Origin: Persicaria tinctoria
Taxonomy: Eukaryota; Streptophyta; Magnoliopsida; Caryophyllales; Polygonaceae
Reading direction: 5' to 3'
Assembly (NCBI GenBank): GCA_037127255.1
Contig: JBANSL010000013.1
Location: 26,941,688 to 27,005,687, forward strand
Length of the DNA stretch: 64,000 bases
Part shown: in pieces, positions 1-10,900 of the stretch
Numbering within the stretch: position 1 is the stretch's first letter
Layout: every line of letters begins with the position of its first letter
Program-made: the position numbers and the translations under genes
Notes under the pieces: generated by a model
The model's input: only the letters and a program-made list of their open reading frames with translations
Told to the model about the DNA's origin: nothing
Databases searched by the model: none

Positions 1-636
1 ATCTATCTTGCATTTGGATAAGAGTCGTTTAGTCAGATCAATTTCCACACTCAATCTGGCAAACCTTCCCTTGTTTGTTGACGCCATTTTGTTGTCGATG
101 CGCATAACTCTTCCAATCTTATTCCCCACCAGCCTGAGGAATCTTATATCAAAGTACTAGATGTGTAGACACGGTATTAGGACCCATACAGTCGATGTTG
201 TGATCTTCTTGATCTCTGCGTTGAATCTGGGCACCCACTTCTGTATTGCGAGGTAGTTGTCCACAACCATCCATGGGCCCTCCATGACTTCATGATTGTA
301 GTATGCTTGAGTGGCGAATCTGGCGATATAAAAGTCGTTTCCCAGGTCTATGAGTGAAAACGGAGCACTCATACCCCATTTTTGGGATAAGCGGTGGTGC
401 AATTGCATGTAACCCGACCCCTTATCAAAACGTTTGATAATGAGGGTGTTCAGCCATGGCCTCCTCAGAGCCATTTTCTCCTTCTTGTTAAGGGCTATCG
501 TCGAGCAATTGGGGTCGTCATCCTCCAAAACCAAGTCATCGTCTGTCCCGTAGCCTTGATCTCCCACTGCCTCGTGGCAGATTGGATTCATATGTGTGGT
601 GCCAAAGCTAGGGCCTTCTCCTCCGATCAGTGCCAC
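1..636 (-). pseudogene. LINE ORF1-like protein (DUF4283), broken, runs off left edge
   Basis: The minus-strand frame starts at 636 and shows the plant LINE ORF1 pattern known as DUF4283: the segments LIIKRF, SLIDLGNDFYIARF and GPWMVVDNYLAIQKWVPRF fall at about residues 65-140. This domain is expected to bind nucleic acid in the LINE ribonucleoprotein; that is family knowledge. An in-frame TAG at 157-159 interrupts the domain, but the same frame then stays open to base 1 and continues the DUF4283 pattern (RFLRLVGNKIGR, then ARLSVEIDLTK). The stop is therefore a disabling mutation, not the natural end. The CCHC knuckle and the endonuclease/RT ORF2 would lie left of the window. A normal single-copy host gene is unlikely because this domain is mostly found in retroelements. 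Confidence 0.75.
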
Positions 637-1227
637 TCTGTAGTTAGGTGCCTCTGTGGTTTTTCCGTCAGCATTAGCTGATAGTTTGGGAAACTGAGAC
701 CCGTCTAGTAAACCATTTTAATTGAGTGTAGCCTCATCCTGGGGATCACCTCTTCGCAAGGCTGACGAAGAGGCATGGGTGTTGTTCTTCCCCGACATCG
801 TTTCCATGTGTTTTTCCTTTCCATTGCAGTTCAGATGGCCCTCCACTTCCATTCCTTCAGTTTCGCTCTCCTCATGGCGCACCCTTTTCTTTGTTGAATC
901 GTGTTGTGTGTTCTCTCCCGACGGGTTATCCAGTGGTTCCCCCGCCGGACCACCATCCTTACCCCTTCTCTCTGGGTGTTCTCTCCTCTATGATTTTCCA
1001 TTCAATTGGTCTGTTTAATGAAATTGTCATCTCTCTAGAAAATGGTTATCGCGAAATGTAACTCGTCAAAGTCTTCTTTCTAGTAAAATAATGACTAGAC
1101 GTACCGGTAATAGTAATGTCATCAGAGAATCTACCATTAATTACTACATATTGTTTGAAGTTGGCACATTGTCCCCTTCGTATGACACGAAATATTTAGT
1201 TGGTGTCCCATATTCCTTTTTTGGTGA
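637..1227. other. Possible LINE 5' region and unannotated spacer
   Basis: Directly upstream of the LINE ORF1 start. The first 400 bases are relatively GC-rich and could be the LINE 5' untranslated region. No target duplication or poly-A was found to fix the element boundary. Nothing recognised from 1050 to 1227. Confidence 0.3.
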
Positions 1228-2663
1228 CAAGCAACCATGGTTTTTAGGATCGAGATCCTAATGTAGGATCGATGCAAGGGTCTAGGATCGGATCGTAGGA
1301 TCGGATCGTAGAATCGTAAGATCCTAGCAAAAAGTGAAAATCAAATAAAAAATCAAATATAAATAAGTCATACTAAACAAATACCTTAATTTTTAAACAA
1401 AACTAGTCAGTTTCTCCTTTAAATAAACTAAGTAACTAACATATGCCAATAATAACTCATTAGCATGGATAATATGTCAAAAGGTATAATATGATACTTA
1501 AAATGTTTAAATAAGTCACTTAACATCCATAAACCAAACTAAAAATGGTCTAAGAAACAAGATTAACAAAAAATGAAACCCCACATCACATTATTGTTTC
1601 TGGTATGCCATATATGATAGGTGCTAAGTGTTAACACTACTTAGTAGACATTAGAAATTCCTCTTCCCATCTCTAGTTTGTAATGTCATCATAAACAATT
1701 TCAGCATCTCTCTCAAGAAAATCATCAACATCAACACCATCTTCACCATCATTTATCTCTATAGTTTTATCTTCACTACAAGTTATTATAGGTTCACCAC
1801 TACCACCACCCACACAACTTCCATGGGTTGATTCATGGGTGTCACGTACTTTCAACATTATCACCTATGCAAATTCAAATAAGGAAAACATAAATACATA
1901 AATACTTATATATTGTAAATTTGTAAGTTTAAATAAACATAAAGGATCGGAGAAATGAGAAAGAGTATATGGAAGATAGTGATTACGTCTAGAACATGAA
2001 TAAGTATCATCATCTTCGGTGCATAAGGCTTTCCCAATGATAGCTTTCCACTCTTTTGTGAGGGGTGCAAGATCTTCACTAGCCCTTTCGGTTATCTACT
2101 CATCATCCGAGGATATGTCCTCTAACTCCAAGTTCAAATTGTATGACGACTCAGTTTTCCTTGTTTTATGTTGTTTCTTATTCTTTAATTTCATATTGTG
2201 CATCTTTGCCGCCACACTGTGAGGATGCTCGTTGTCGGCTAGCATCAAGAGTCACCGCTGCCGGAGTGCACTTTGGTTGCCGAATTGTTGGAATTTGCCT
2301 CTCAAGCTTGAGAGTTCAAGCTTCACCGCTTCATCGATTTAGGGATTTTAAGGCTTAATTTTCCCCCAAAATTAAAACACAATTAAAAATAATAATAGAA
2401 ATGGGCACAATTTCATCAAAATAACGACATGGGCTTTGTGGACTAAAATTTGGATGGGTCTAATTTCATAAAAATCTGAAATTACTAGGATCGTTAGGAT
2501 CGTAAGATCCTAACAAAGATCCTAACGATTCTAACCGATCATAGCCGATCCCACTCCGATTCTAGTATAAACGAGTATGTACAACCGATCCGGATCAAAA
2601 CTATTCCTAGGATCGTTAGGATCGTACGATCCGGATCGCGATCCTAATAACCATACAAGCAAC
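1228..2663. mobile_element. Non-autonomous hAT-type DNA transposon, copy 1
   Basis: The element spans 1236-2655 (1420 bp) between 8-bp direct repeats CAAGCAAC at 1228-1235 and 2656-2663. Its left end CATGGTTTTTAGGATCG pairs with the inverted right end, read as TATGGTTATTAGGATCG. Both ends are crowded with AGGATC/GATCCT motifs (1247-1330 and 2487-2645), as expected of subterminal transposase-binding repeats. Eight-base target duplications and Y-A-x-x-G termini are hallmarks of the hAT superfamily. No intact transposase is visible; a short acidic frame at 1673-1864 (minus) could be a relic. A second, shorter copy lies at 36460-37228 and has the same ends. Confidence 0.85.
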
Positions 2664-3427
2664 CGATGTATTGGGTTATTTGTCCTTCTTAAACCACCGT
2701 CAATGTCGGACCTTCCAAATTCCTGAGCTACCTTCACTGCTTTTATAGTCCCTCCCAAAACTCATCCATCAAGTGGCATATCTCCATCCCAAATAACACC
2801 CCTTTTTTTTGGTAGGAACCTTTTGTATTAAATGCATGATGGCTTGCATTTAATGCAACTCCTTTCACTCTCTCTCTCCTATGCACGTTTCCTCCTTCCT
2901 CTGCACATTTCACCCTTTTATAGAATTTTTTTAATTGCCTGTAACCGGTTGGAATTTTTTTAATTGCATGTAACCGATTAGAAGGGTGGTACAACTGACA
3001 TTTCCATCTCCCTAACCATTTAACACATAGCATTCCCATTTTTTCAAACCGCAAAAAAGGTATATTTATGTAAAACAACCTCGGATTTATTAGTACCCAT
3101 AACCAAGAAGTTGTGTGTACCGTACACGGATTGAGATAAAGAATTGCATTATAATGAAAATGCAATGAAATCCAAACACACCCTTTAATTGATTCTATAA
3201 AACAGTCCAACACTGATTTGAACTATGAAATGTAGCAAACGACCCGCAAATGAATGAATTTAGATTTGTCAAAGGCTCCATAATTGCAATCAAGAAATCA
3301 TAGAGGGGCGGGGGGACACATGATAGCAGACAAGGAGATAAGGAGATAATCCCATATGAAGTCCCAACGATGGAGTAAAATTAGCCATAAATCCACACTA
3401 AAGACAAAGATTGTCTGAACCACAGAC
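2664..3427. other. Spacer with a short tandem duplication
   Basis: A unit of about 29 bases ending in TGTAACCGGTT or TGTAACCGATT is repeated in tandem at about 2928-2985. A long minus frame (2743-3213) crosses the area, but its composition looks non-coding and no domain is recognised. Confidence 0.35.
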
Positions 3428-4054
3428 TTAGAGCAACCCCAAGAGATGTGCTATAATAGAGAAAATATGGAATTTAGAGGAAAAAAAACCCTTTTTAGTC
3501 CCCAACAGATTAGGCAAAACTAATATGCAAAATAGAGAAAGGGATGAAAAATGGAAAAAAATCTGTAAATTTGTGGGAAGAAGTTTCATCTCTATAATTG
3601 AATGTTTGCACTTCTCTCCATGGACAATTTATTCCTAGGGAGGTTATTGTCCAAACCAATCTGATTTGCTGTTCCAAACCAATCTGATTTTTTGTTCCAA
3701 GTTGCTGTTCGAATTTTTTGCTGTTAGAAATAAGTAAAAAAGATGTCAGAAATCTTTGAAGTTTTAAAAACGTTAATTAGTAATATATAATGTTATAAAT
3801 AAGTAAAAAAATGTTAGAAATGTTAGAAATTATGTTTAAAATGTTGTTAGAAATTTGAGGCTAAATATTATAATTAAGATAAAAATAGTATTTTATAAAT
3901 GTAGAATTAAATATCCTTAATAAATGCATTTATTTATTATACTGTATAATAAATGTAAAAATCTGTAAAATAGATAAGTTGTTGGAGTTTGAGTGAATTT
4001 TTTTTTTTAAGAGATTTTGACATTTTTTTAGAGAAGCTGTTGGGCTTGCTCTTA
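3428..4054. mobile_element. PIF/Harbinger (Tourist-like) MITE
   Basis: The 621-bp element at 3431-4051 is flanked by TTA at 3428-3430 and 4052-4054. Its left end GAGCAACCCCAAGAGATG is inversely matched by the right end, which on the minus strand reads GAGCAAGCCCAACAGCTT. A TTA target duplication and GAGCAxxxCCAA termini fit Tourist-like elements. The interior is AT-rich with repeated GTTAGAAAT motifs and no coding capacity. It sits just downstream of the SKP1-like gene. Confidence 0.75.
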
Positions 4055-4108
4055 GAACCCATCCAAACCCCATGTGTATCAACCATAGCAGCACATAAAA
4101 AAGGTCCA

Positions 4109-6109
4109 CTAGTTCTCCTTGCGCACCTATTCCAGTTCCTCTAGGGAGAATTCATTCTTCAAGTTGAAAATCCTGCGGAACTCTTCTGGGGTCTTGCCCC
4201 TTATCCTTTGGGCAAAATACCAGCAGGCAAGATCCAATAGGCAGTTGATGTCCAAATAGAGGGCAGCCTATAACAAACAGCAGATAGCCAACCACAACAG
4301 CAAATCTATAAGGTATAACGAAGGAACGAAATCAATCGCTAAACTATATACAAAAACAACTAAATGATCATGAAGTCCAAGATAATCGCTAAACTATATA
4401 CAAAAACACTGGAGAACTTTCTTTCATGAGCATCGGAAAAACATTTAAAAGAGTAGAAGCATAAAAAATACAATATAGCGTGATCAGAAAGAATCAAAGT
4501 TTTTCAATGAACACCACCATCAACTGGACTTGGCATCTACATTCAGTTCACTGTAGCAAATCATCCACCAACGTTTGAGCCATTCAGATCATATACCATC
4601 TCTCTAGTAAAGATACCTCACTTAACAATTCAGCCCCTAAAACCCAACTCATAGTTTTGTAATGGTAGTGGTTTGCTCATTTCACTTTTTAAAGAGAGAA
4701 TAAGCTGCCACCCCCTAGCTAAGCAATGTCCTTAGAACGGTTACATGTTTCACATTCTTTTTCATTGGTTACGATGTTCAGTGAAATAATTAAGCATGAG
4801 GTATACCTCCACATTAGCTCATCCTTAACAGTTTTGATTTTCCAGAAAATGAATTTCATTAAGAATTGTATCACACTGAACACACAGTATACAGGTGCAG
4901 TGCCCAAACAATTCATAACAAGAGAAAAGTTTCAAACTGAATAATCAAAAACACTTGTAAAAGCATTCAACAAAATTCAACTTCAACCAGCAAAAAGATT
5001 GGAACTGAGACTAGGCCAATTAAAGAAAAAAAAACTTGTGAAACATCCAATCCATAAAACATCCAAGCATTTGTGATTAGGTGGGTCTACGAGACTTTAT
5101 ATACCTATGTTTCACATCTAGTTTTGCCAATCTCATTAAACAGTTGCAACCCCCAATGACCGTAACTGCATGGCCTATTCTCGTCGCATTTTGCCCATCT
5201 CACTCAAGGAAGGGACAATAAGCTGCACTCCAATAACTAAGCAATGTTAGACACTGGACACCCAAGATACAAGTTGCAATAACAGGCAGCAGAGTTTTTC
5301 CATTGCACTCCAAGTAACAAAGTTTCTCCAATCAGCAAAAAAAAAGTAGGTGGAATGCCCCCAAATAAGATCCCGGTTAACAGTTTCGAATTTCCAGAAC
5401 AGGAATTTAATTTAGCGTTGAATCATACAGAATACCCAGTTTACAGGTGCAGCGTTCGAAAAAACAACGCACAGCAAGAAGACAAGTTTGAAACTGCAAA
5501 ATCAGAAACAGTTGGTAAAAATATCCAACAAAAGTTGACGTAAACCAGCAAAATTTCATCGTTCAAATGAGAGATCCTGGATTTTGTGCTTTGGTGGTGA
5601 CCTATGTTGCATTAATTCAAACACAGACAATCGAGCAAGAAATTGAAGGGAATAGCAGAGAAAGAGAGGGAGAGACTCACGAGGATTAGATCCAAAAGCG
5701 TGGCGTTATTAACATCGACAAACTTGGAATCCCAGTTACAGAGTTCCATTTCACGGATGGAATCATATCCGATATTGGGATTGGGGGGATGCATCCTGCA
5801 GTACTCAATAATCATGGAGAGGATCTCGCCGGTGCCCCTGGGGAGAGGGATGACATCATTGGCGCCGCCAGCCTCGATCAAATTCTTGATTTTTTGGGAC
5901 AGAATGGCCGCCGACTCCTCGACCTCGAAGATCTTGCCGTCAGAGCTCTGCAACCTAATCATCTTCGAAGACGCCAGGGATGGTCTCTTCAGCCGCGGGG
6001 GACTCCTGTTCCTCTTTGTGAGGAGTAGCCCTAACCCTAGAAGGAGAGCACCCGATAGCAGCAGTGCAGGCACTCGAGTAAACATTGAGGATGGCGGTGG
6101 TGGAGACAT
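4109..6109 (-). pseudogene. SKP1-like gene, two exons, truncated by C-terminal stop codons
   Basis: Exon 1 runs from the ATG at 5962 to 5681 and encodes the SKP1 BTB/POZ-like half, beginning MIRLQSSDGKIFEVEE and ending WDSKFVDVNNATLLDLIL. A phase-0 donor (CTC|GTGAGT) follows; the acceptor is TTATAG at 4268-4269. Exon 2 (4267-4127) continues in frame with AALYLDINCLLDLACWYFAQ and GKTPEEFRRIFNLKNEF, the SKP1 dimerisation half. SKP1 bridges cullin-1 to F-box proteins in SCF ubiquitin ligases. Two in-frame TAGs (4127-4129 and 4109-4111) stand where family members read Glu and Gln in the final EVRRENQW-like helix, so about a dozen F-box-contacting residues are lost: 140 aa against about 160. The frame is also open upstream to an ATG at 6109, which would add 49 residues with a hydrophobic stretch (residues 13-30). 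The canonical start at 5962 is more likely. Probably a pseudogene. Confidence 0.85.
4338..5556. repeat. Diverged tandem duplication inside the SKP1-like intron
   Basis: Segment 4704-5020 resembles 5218-5556 in order and content: TAAGCTGC...CTAAGCAATGT, then TTTCCAGAA...GAATTT, then TACAGGTGCAG, then CAACAAAA...CCAGCAAAA. Many substitutions separate the copies, so the duplication is old. A separate short duplication (ATCGCTAAACTATATAC) occurs at about 4338 and 4384. Confidence 0.65.
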
Positions 6110-6202
6110 TGTGCAGACAGGTGAGAAAACCTATCGAATTCATCAAATCAAACGAGATCTACCATGGAGGAATTCGGAGGTTGAAGATGGAGGAAAACGA
6201 GT

Positions 6203-6358
6203 ATTGATTGTTGTGTATTGTTATTACACAGAGAGCTCGCCTTTTATGTTCGGTTACACTATCAGATTGGGCCTAGACTACTTACAACCTGGGCTAAGGC
6301 CCAATCCAAAACATTCACAATTGTAACCAAACTGGAACTAACACCTTCCCTCGCCACA
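6203..6358 (-). repeat. 3' LTR of minus-strand Copia fragment
   Basis: Read on the minus strand, a purine tract (AAGGGGG, 6365-6359) directly follows the pol stop codon and is followed by TGTGGCGAGGG at 6358, the expected polypurine-tract to LTR transition. A TATA-like ACATAAAAGG lies near 6243. The far end is tentatively placed at a CACAACA near 6203. The SKP1-like gene starts about 100-240 bases further on in the same orientation. Confidence 0.5.
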
Positions 6359-7982
6359 CCCCCTTCAAGCTGGAGGAAGCTCAATGACTCCGAGCTTGTC
6401 CAAAACAAGAGGGAAGCTCAGTCCAGGCAATGCTTTGGTAAGCAAATCGGATAGTTGATCATTGGAAGCAACCTGTCGAAGAGCTAACAATCCGTCAAGG
6501 ACCGTTTCCCTCACATAATGGCAATCCAATTCCACATGTTTTGTTCTTTCATGAAAAACCGGATTCTTAGGTATGTGAATAGCTGCTTGGTTGTCACACC
6601 CCACTGAGATTGGTGTAATATTTGGGACACCAAGTTCGGACAACAATCTGGTTAACCAGGCGACTTCTGTACATACCCTTTGAATTGACCTGTATTCTGC
6701 CTCTGCTGAAGACAGTGATACTGTGGTCTGTTTCTTGGACTTCCACGAAATGAGGCTCCCACCCGGCATCACAACATAGCCACTAACAGATCGCCTTGTC
6801 AAAGGACAAGAAGCCCAGTCGGGTCCACAAAAGGCCTGCAACTCAAAACGAATCTGTACGAGCCATCAGCAAGGACCTGTGTTGAGTACCTTTAAGGTAC
6901 CTGAGAGTGCGGATTGCTGCATCAAAGTGCTTGACTCGCGGGGTTTTCATAAACTGGCTGAGGAACTGAACAACAAAGCTTATATCTAGTCTTGTATGAG
7001 TAATAAAATTCAGTTTGCCTACCAGCTTTCTGAATTCAGTAGGACTTGGTAGTAGCTCACCTCCTTCAACTATCATTTTTGTATCAAGAGTTAAAGGACT
7101 GGTGACTGCAGATGAATTTTTGCATTGAAAATCAACTAAGGTTTCATGAATAAACCTCTTTTAACTGATGTATATTCCTTCATCAATGTGTATGAATTCC
7201 ATTCCCAAGAACAAATTAAGCTGCCCCAGATTCTTGACCTTGAACTCGGAATCCAGAAAAGCCCGAATGTTCTCAATTTCAACTGAATCATCTCCAGTCA
7301 TTAATATGTCATCCACATATACTGCTATGTAGGTGACTTTCTCTTCTGAATGCTTCACAAACAAGGAATAATCATTCAGAAATTGGATATAGCCTTTATA
7401 CTGCAAGGCATGGGACAACTTGGCATACCATTGTCTAGAGGCCTGCTTAAGCCCGTATAATGACTTCTTCAGCCTGTAAACATAACCCGCGGGAGCACTC
7501 ATTCCCTGGGGAATGTTCATAAAGACTTGTTCATGAAGATCCCCTTGTAAGAACGCATTATTAACATCTAACTGCTCCAATTTCCATCTGCGTTTTGCTG
7601 CAACTGCAACCAATGCCCTTACAGTTGTCATTTTCACCACTGGTGAGAATGTTTCTGTGTAGTCTATAACTTCCCTTTGCGTGAAGCCTCGGACAACCAA
7701 TGGAGCTTTATAGCGCTCTATTGATCCATCAGCTTTATGCTTAACCTTGTAAACCCATCGGCATCCAATGGGTTTAGCACCCCTTGGGAGAGGAACTAGC
7801 TCCCAAGTATGATTGAGCTCCAGGGCCTTGAATTCATCCCTCATTGTTGTGTCCCAAACCTTGAACTTACATGCTTGATGATAACTGATCGGCTCTACAA
7901 CAGGTCTCACGCCAGACAAATGAATTGTTCCTAGTTGAAGAGTGGTTGTGATGGTGTGACAGCCAACACCAACCCTTACCAT
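6359..7982 (-). pseudogene. Copia retrotransposon RT-RNase H fragment, decayed
   Basis: Minus-strand Copia pol fragment. The piece 7982-7161 carries the reverse transcriptase, with WELVPLPRGAKPIGCRWVYK, QLDVNNAFLQGDL, LYGLKQAS and the catalytic YVDDIL motif. It ends in a stop after GIYIS. The following RNase H part is split between 7076-6843 (FRKLVGKLNFITHTRLDISF) and 6841-6365 (SGYVVMPGGSLISW, SSAEAEYRS, CDNQAAIHI, ERTKHVELD) by stops and frame changes. The stop at 6365 abuts the polypurine tract. Gag, protease and integrase are absent; the fragment is cut at 7980, where an oppositely oriented Copia begins. It resembles the Retrofit/Ale group, but that assignment is from memory. Confidence 0.85.
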
Positions 7983-10900
7983 GGCCTTCTATGATCACCA
8001 ACAATCTCTCGTCGGGATTATCCCCCCTCCAAGTCATTTACAGAGGGGGTATTTCCCCATTGGAGCCCATCCACAGGTCTACTCGGCCTCTCCAACGAGG
8101 TCATACCCGAACCAACAGGGACTCCTTGGGCCCTGTCCGCACCAACATCACGCCTTCTCCTCTATGCAGCCGACATCTTCGGACTCTTCTTGGTACATGG
8201 ACACTGGTGCCACCTCCCACATGACGAACTCCTCAGGTAACCTCTCATCTATTTCTTTTAAGGGTCCTGCCCACTCTATTATCGTCGGAAATGGTGGTCG
8301 TCTTGCCACTTCGAGGATTGGCCACGCCACATTACAGACCCCAACCTACCCACTACACCTTAACGATGTCCTCATTGCCCCAAAGATTGTCAAAAACCTT
8401 ATCTCTGTCCGTCGGTTCACTACTGATAACAACGTTTCCCTTACGTTTGATCCCTATAGTTTCTCTGTGAACGATCTCACTACGGGGGTTACTCGCATGA
8501 GATGTAATAGCACCGGGGAGCTCTACCCTGTCACACCACCTCCCGCGTCCAGTCAGTTGTGTCCGGTCGCCCTCTCGGCATCATCGTCCAGCCTGTGGCA
8601 TGCACGCCTGGGCCATCTCAGCGCTGCCGTTCTAGATGTTCTCCGTTCCCAGAACCTTGTCACCTGTACTAAAGACCCACGCTCTGGTTTATGCTTTTCC
8701 TGCCAACTAGGCAAACATGCCAGACTGCCGTTCCAACGGTCTTTGACCTCTACCCTTGCTCCCTTTGATATCATTCACAACGACATTTGGACCTCTCCCG
8801 TGCCTAGCAAGGAGGGTCACAAGTACTACCTCTTGTTTCTTGATGATTACACTCATTACTTATGGGTCTTCCCGTTGCATTTCAAGTCCCAAGTGTTTCC
8901 TATCTTTGTCAGATTTCATACCTACATCAAAACACAGTTTCACATGTCCCTCAAATGTTTCCAATGTGACAATGACCGTGAATTTGACAACAAAGACTTT
9001 CACTCCTTCTTTGCCGCAAATGGGATCTCCTATCGCTTGTCTTGCCCCTATATTTCTCAGCAGAATGGCAAGGCAGAAAGAATCATCAAAACCATTACCA
9101 ACATGATGCGCTCTCTCCTCTTCCACGCATCTATTCCCCTTCCCTATTGGTCTCACGCCTTATCCACCACATGTTATCTCCTAAACATTCTCCCTTCCAC
9201 TACCCTACACCATCGCTCGCCAGCTCAGACACTTTATTACGACGAGCCTAGGTATGATCACCTTCGCACCTTCGGGTGCTTGTGTTTCCCAAACCAGTCC
9301 TCCACATCCCCGCATAAGCTTCACCCGCGCTCCACTCCATGTGTCTTCCTAGGCTATCCGTCTGATCATCGCGGTTACGTTTGTCTCGATATCAAGACCC
9401 ACAAGATCATTTTCTCTCGTCATGTCACCTTTGATGAGTCGCGATTTCCCTTCCCGTCTCCTACACCCCCTGTGTCTCCGTCAGAGTCTGAGTCACCATT
9501 CCCTCACTTCATTCTTCCCCAGAGCTCTCCCGGTGCTCCTGCGTCTCCCCCTCCCCCACCTCCCCCACCAACCTCTACCACCAGACCACACACCTGCAGC
9601 GTCTTCGGTGTCTTCAGACCCCGTCAAATCATCTCGATGACCACCGCACTTCACCCCGCCGCTCAACACCATGCCTACATCCCTCCGTCGGATCGCTATA
9701 TTGTAATGCTGCGCCCGCCGCAAAATGCGGCGCCCGCAGCCAATCAACTAAATCATCCTTACCCTCCGTCCCACACACTAGCGGCGCCCGCAACACCCCT
9801 TGCGGTGCCCGCCGCCAATCAACCCTGCTCCGCCCCCCTTGCCCCCGTCCCTCCCGCCTCCCACTCAACCCCTTCCTCCCCCTCGACCTTCCTGTCCCCC
9901 ATCCCCACCTCCCACAAAACAGCCCTCCTCGACCCGAATTGGCAGGCGGCTATGCTCGACGAATACAGGGCCCTTACGAAGAATGGCACTTGGGTTCTTG
10001 TCCCTCGCCCTCCAGCGGCGAACGTCGTTCGCTGTATGTGGCTCTTCCGTCACAAGTTCCGCTCTGATGGGACGTTGGAGCGCTACAAAGCACGTCTTGT
10101 CGTCAACGGTCGATCTCAGCAGGTAGGTATTGATTGTGATGAGACCTTCAGCCCCGTGGTCAAGTCTGCCACTATCCGAGTGGTATTGAGCTTAGCTCTG
10201 TCGCGCAAATGGGCCATTCATCAGCTGGATGTCAAGAACGCTTTTCTGCATGGTCACCTGAATGAGACAGTCTACATGTTTCAGCCGTCGGGATTTACTG
10301 ATGCTGATCGTCCCAAGCACGTCTGTCTCCTGAAGCGCTCTTTGTATGGTCTGAAACAGGCTCCGCGAGCTTGGTTCCAGCGCTTTGCTTCTCATCTGCT
10401 CCGCTTGGGTTTCATTGGCAGCCGCTCGGATTCGTCCCTGTTCATCTATCGCAGAGGCTCTGACATGGCATTTCTGTTACTGTATGTTGACGACATCATT
10501 CTCACCGCCTCTTCTGATGCTCTTCGGACGTCGATTATTTCACAGCTGAGTGCTGAATTCGCTATGTCAGATTTGGGTCAGTTGTCTTACTTCTTGGGAG
10601 TTGTTGTTCAGCGGCATGCGTCTGGGCTGTTCCTCTCACAGAGTAAGTATGCTGCTGAGATTGTTGCTCGGGCTAAGATGAGTAACTGCAATCCTGTCGC
10701 CACCCCTTTCGATACATCCAACAAGCTCAACGCTCACTCTGGTCCTTTGGTTGATGATCCGACATTGTACAGGAGCCTTGCTGGTGCTCTTCAGTATCTC
10801 ACCTTCACCAGACCTGATATCAGTTACGCCATTCAGCAGATCTGCTTGTTCATGCATGCACCCAGGGAACCCCACTTTCATGCCTTAAAGCGGATCATTC

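Noticed and set aside
1673..1864. Gene for a 63-residue acidic protein
   Set aside because: Lies within the hAT element; at best a relic of a transposase tail, too short to call.
2760..3185. MITE suggested by AAATAACACCC and AAACACACCC at the two ends
   Set aside because: The two words are in the same orientation, not inverted, and no target duplication is present.
2743..3213. 156-codon minus frame
   Set aside because: No domain, odd composition, crosses a short tandem duplication; treated as chance.
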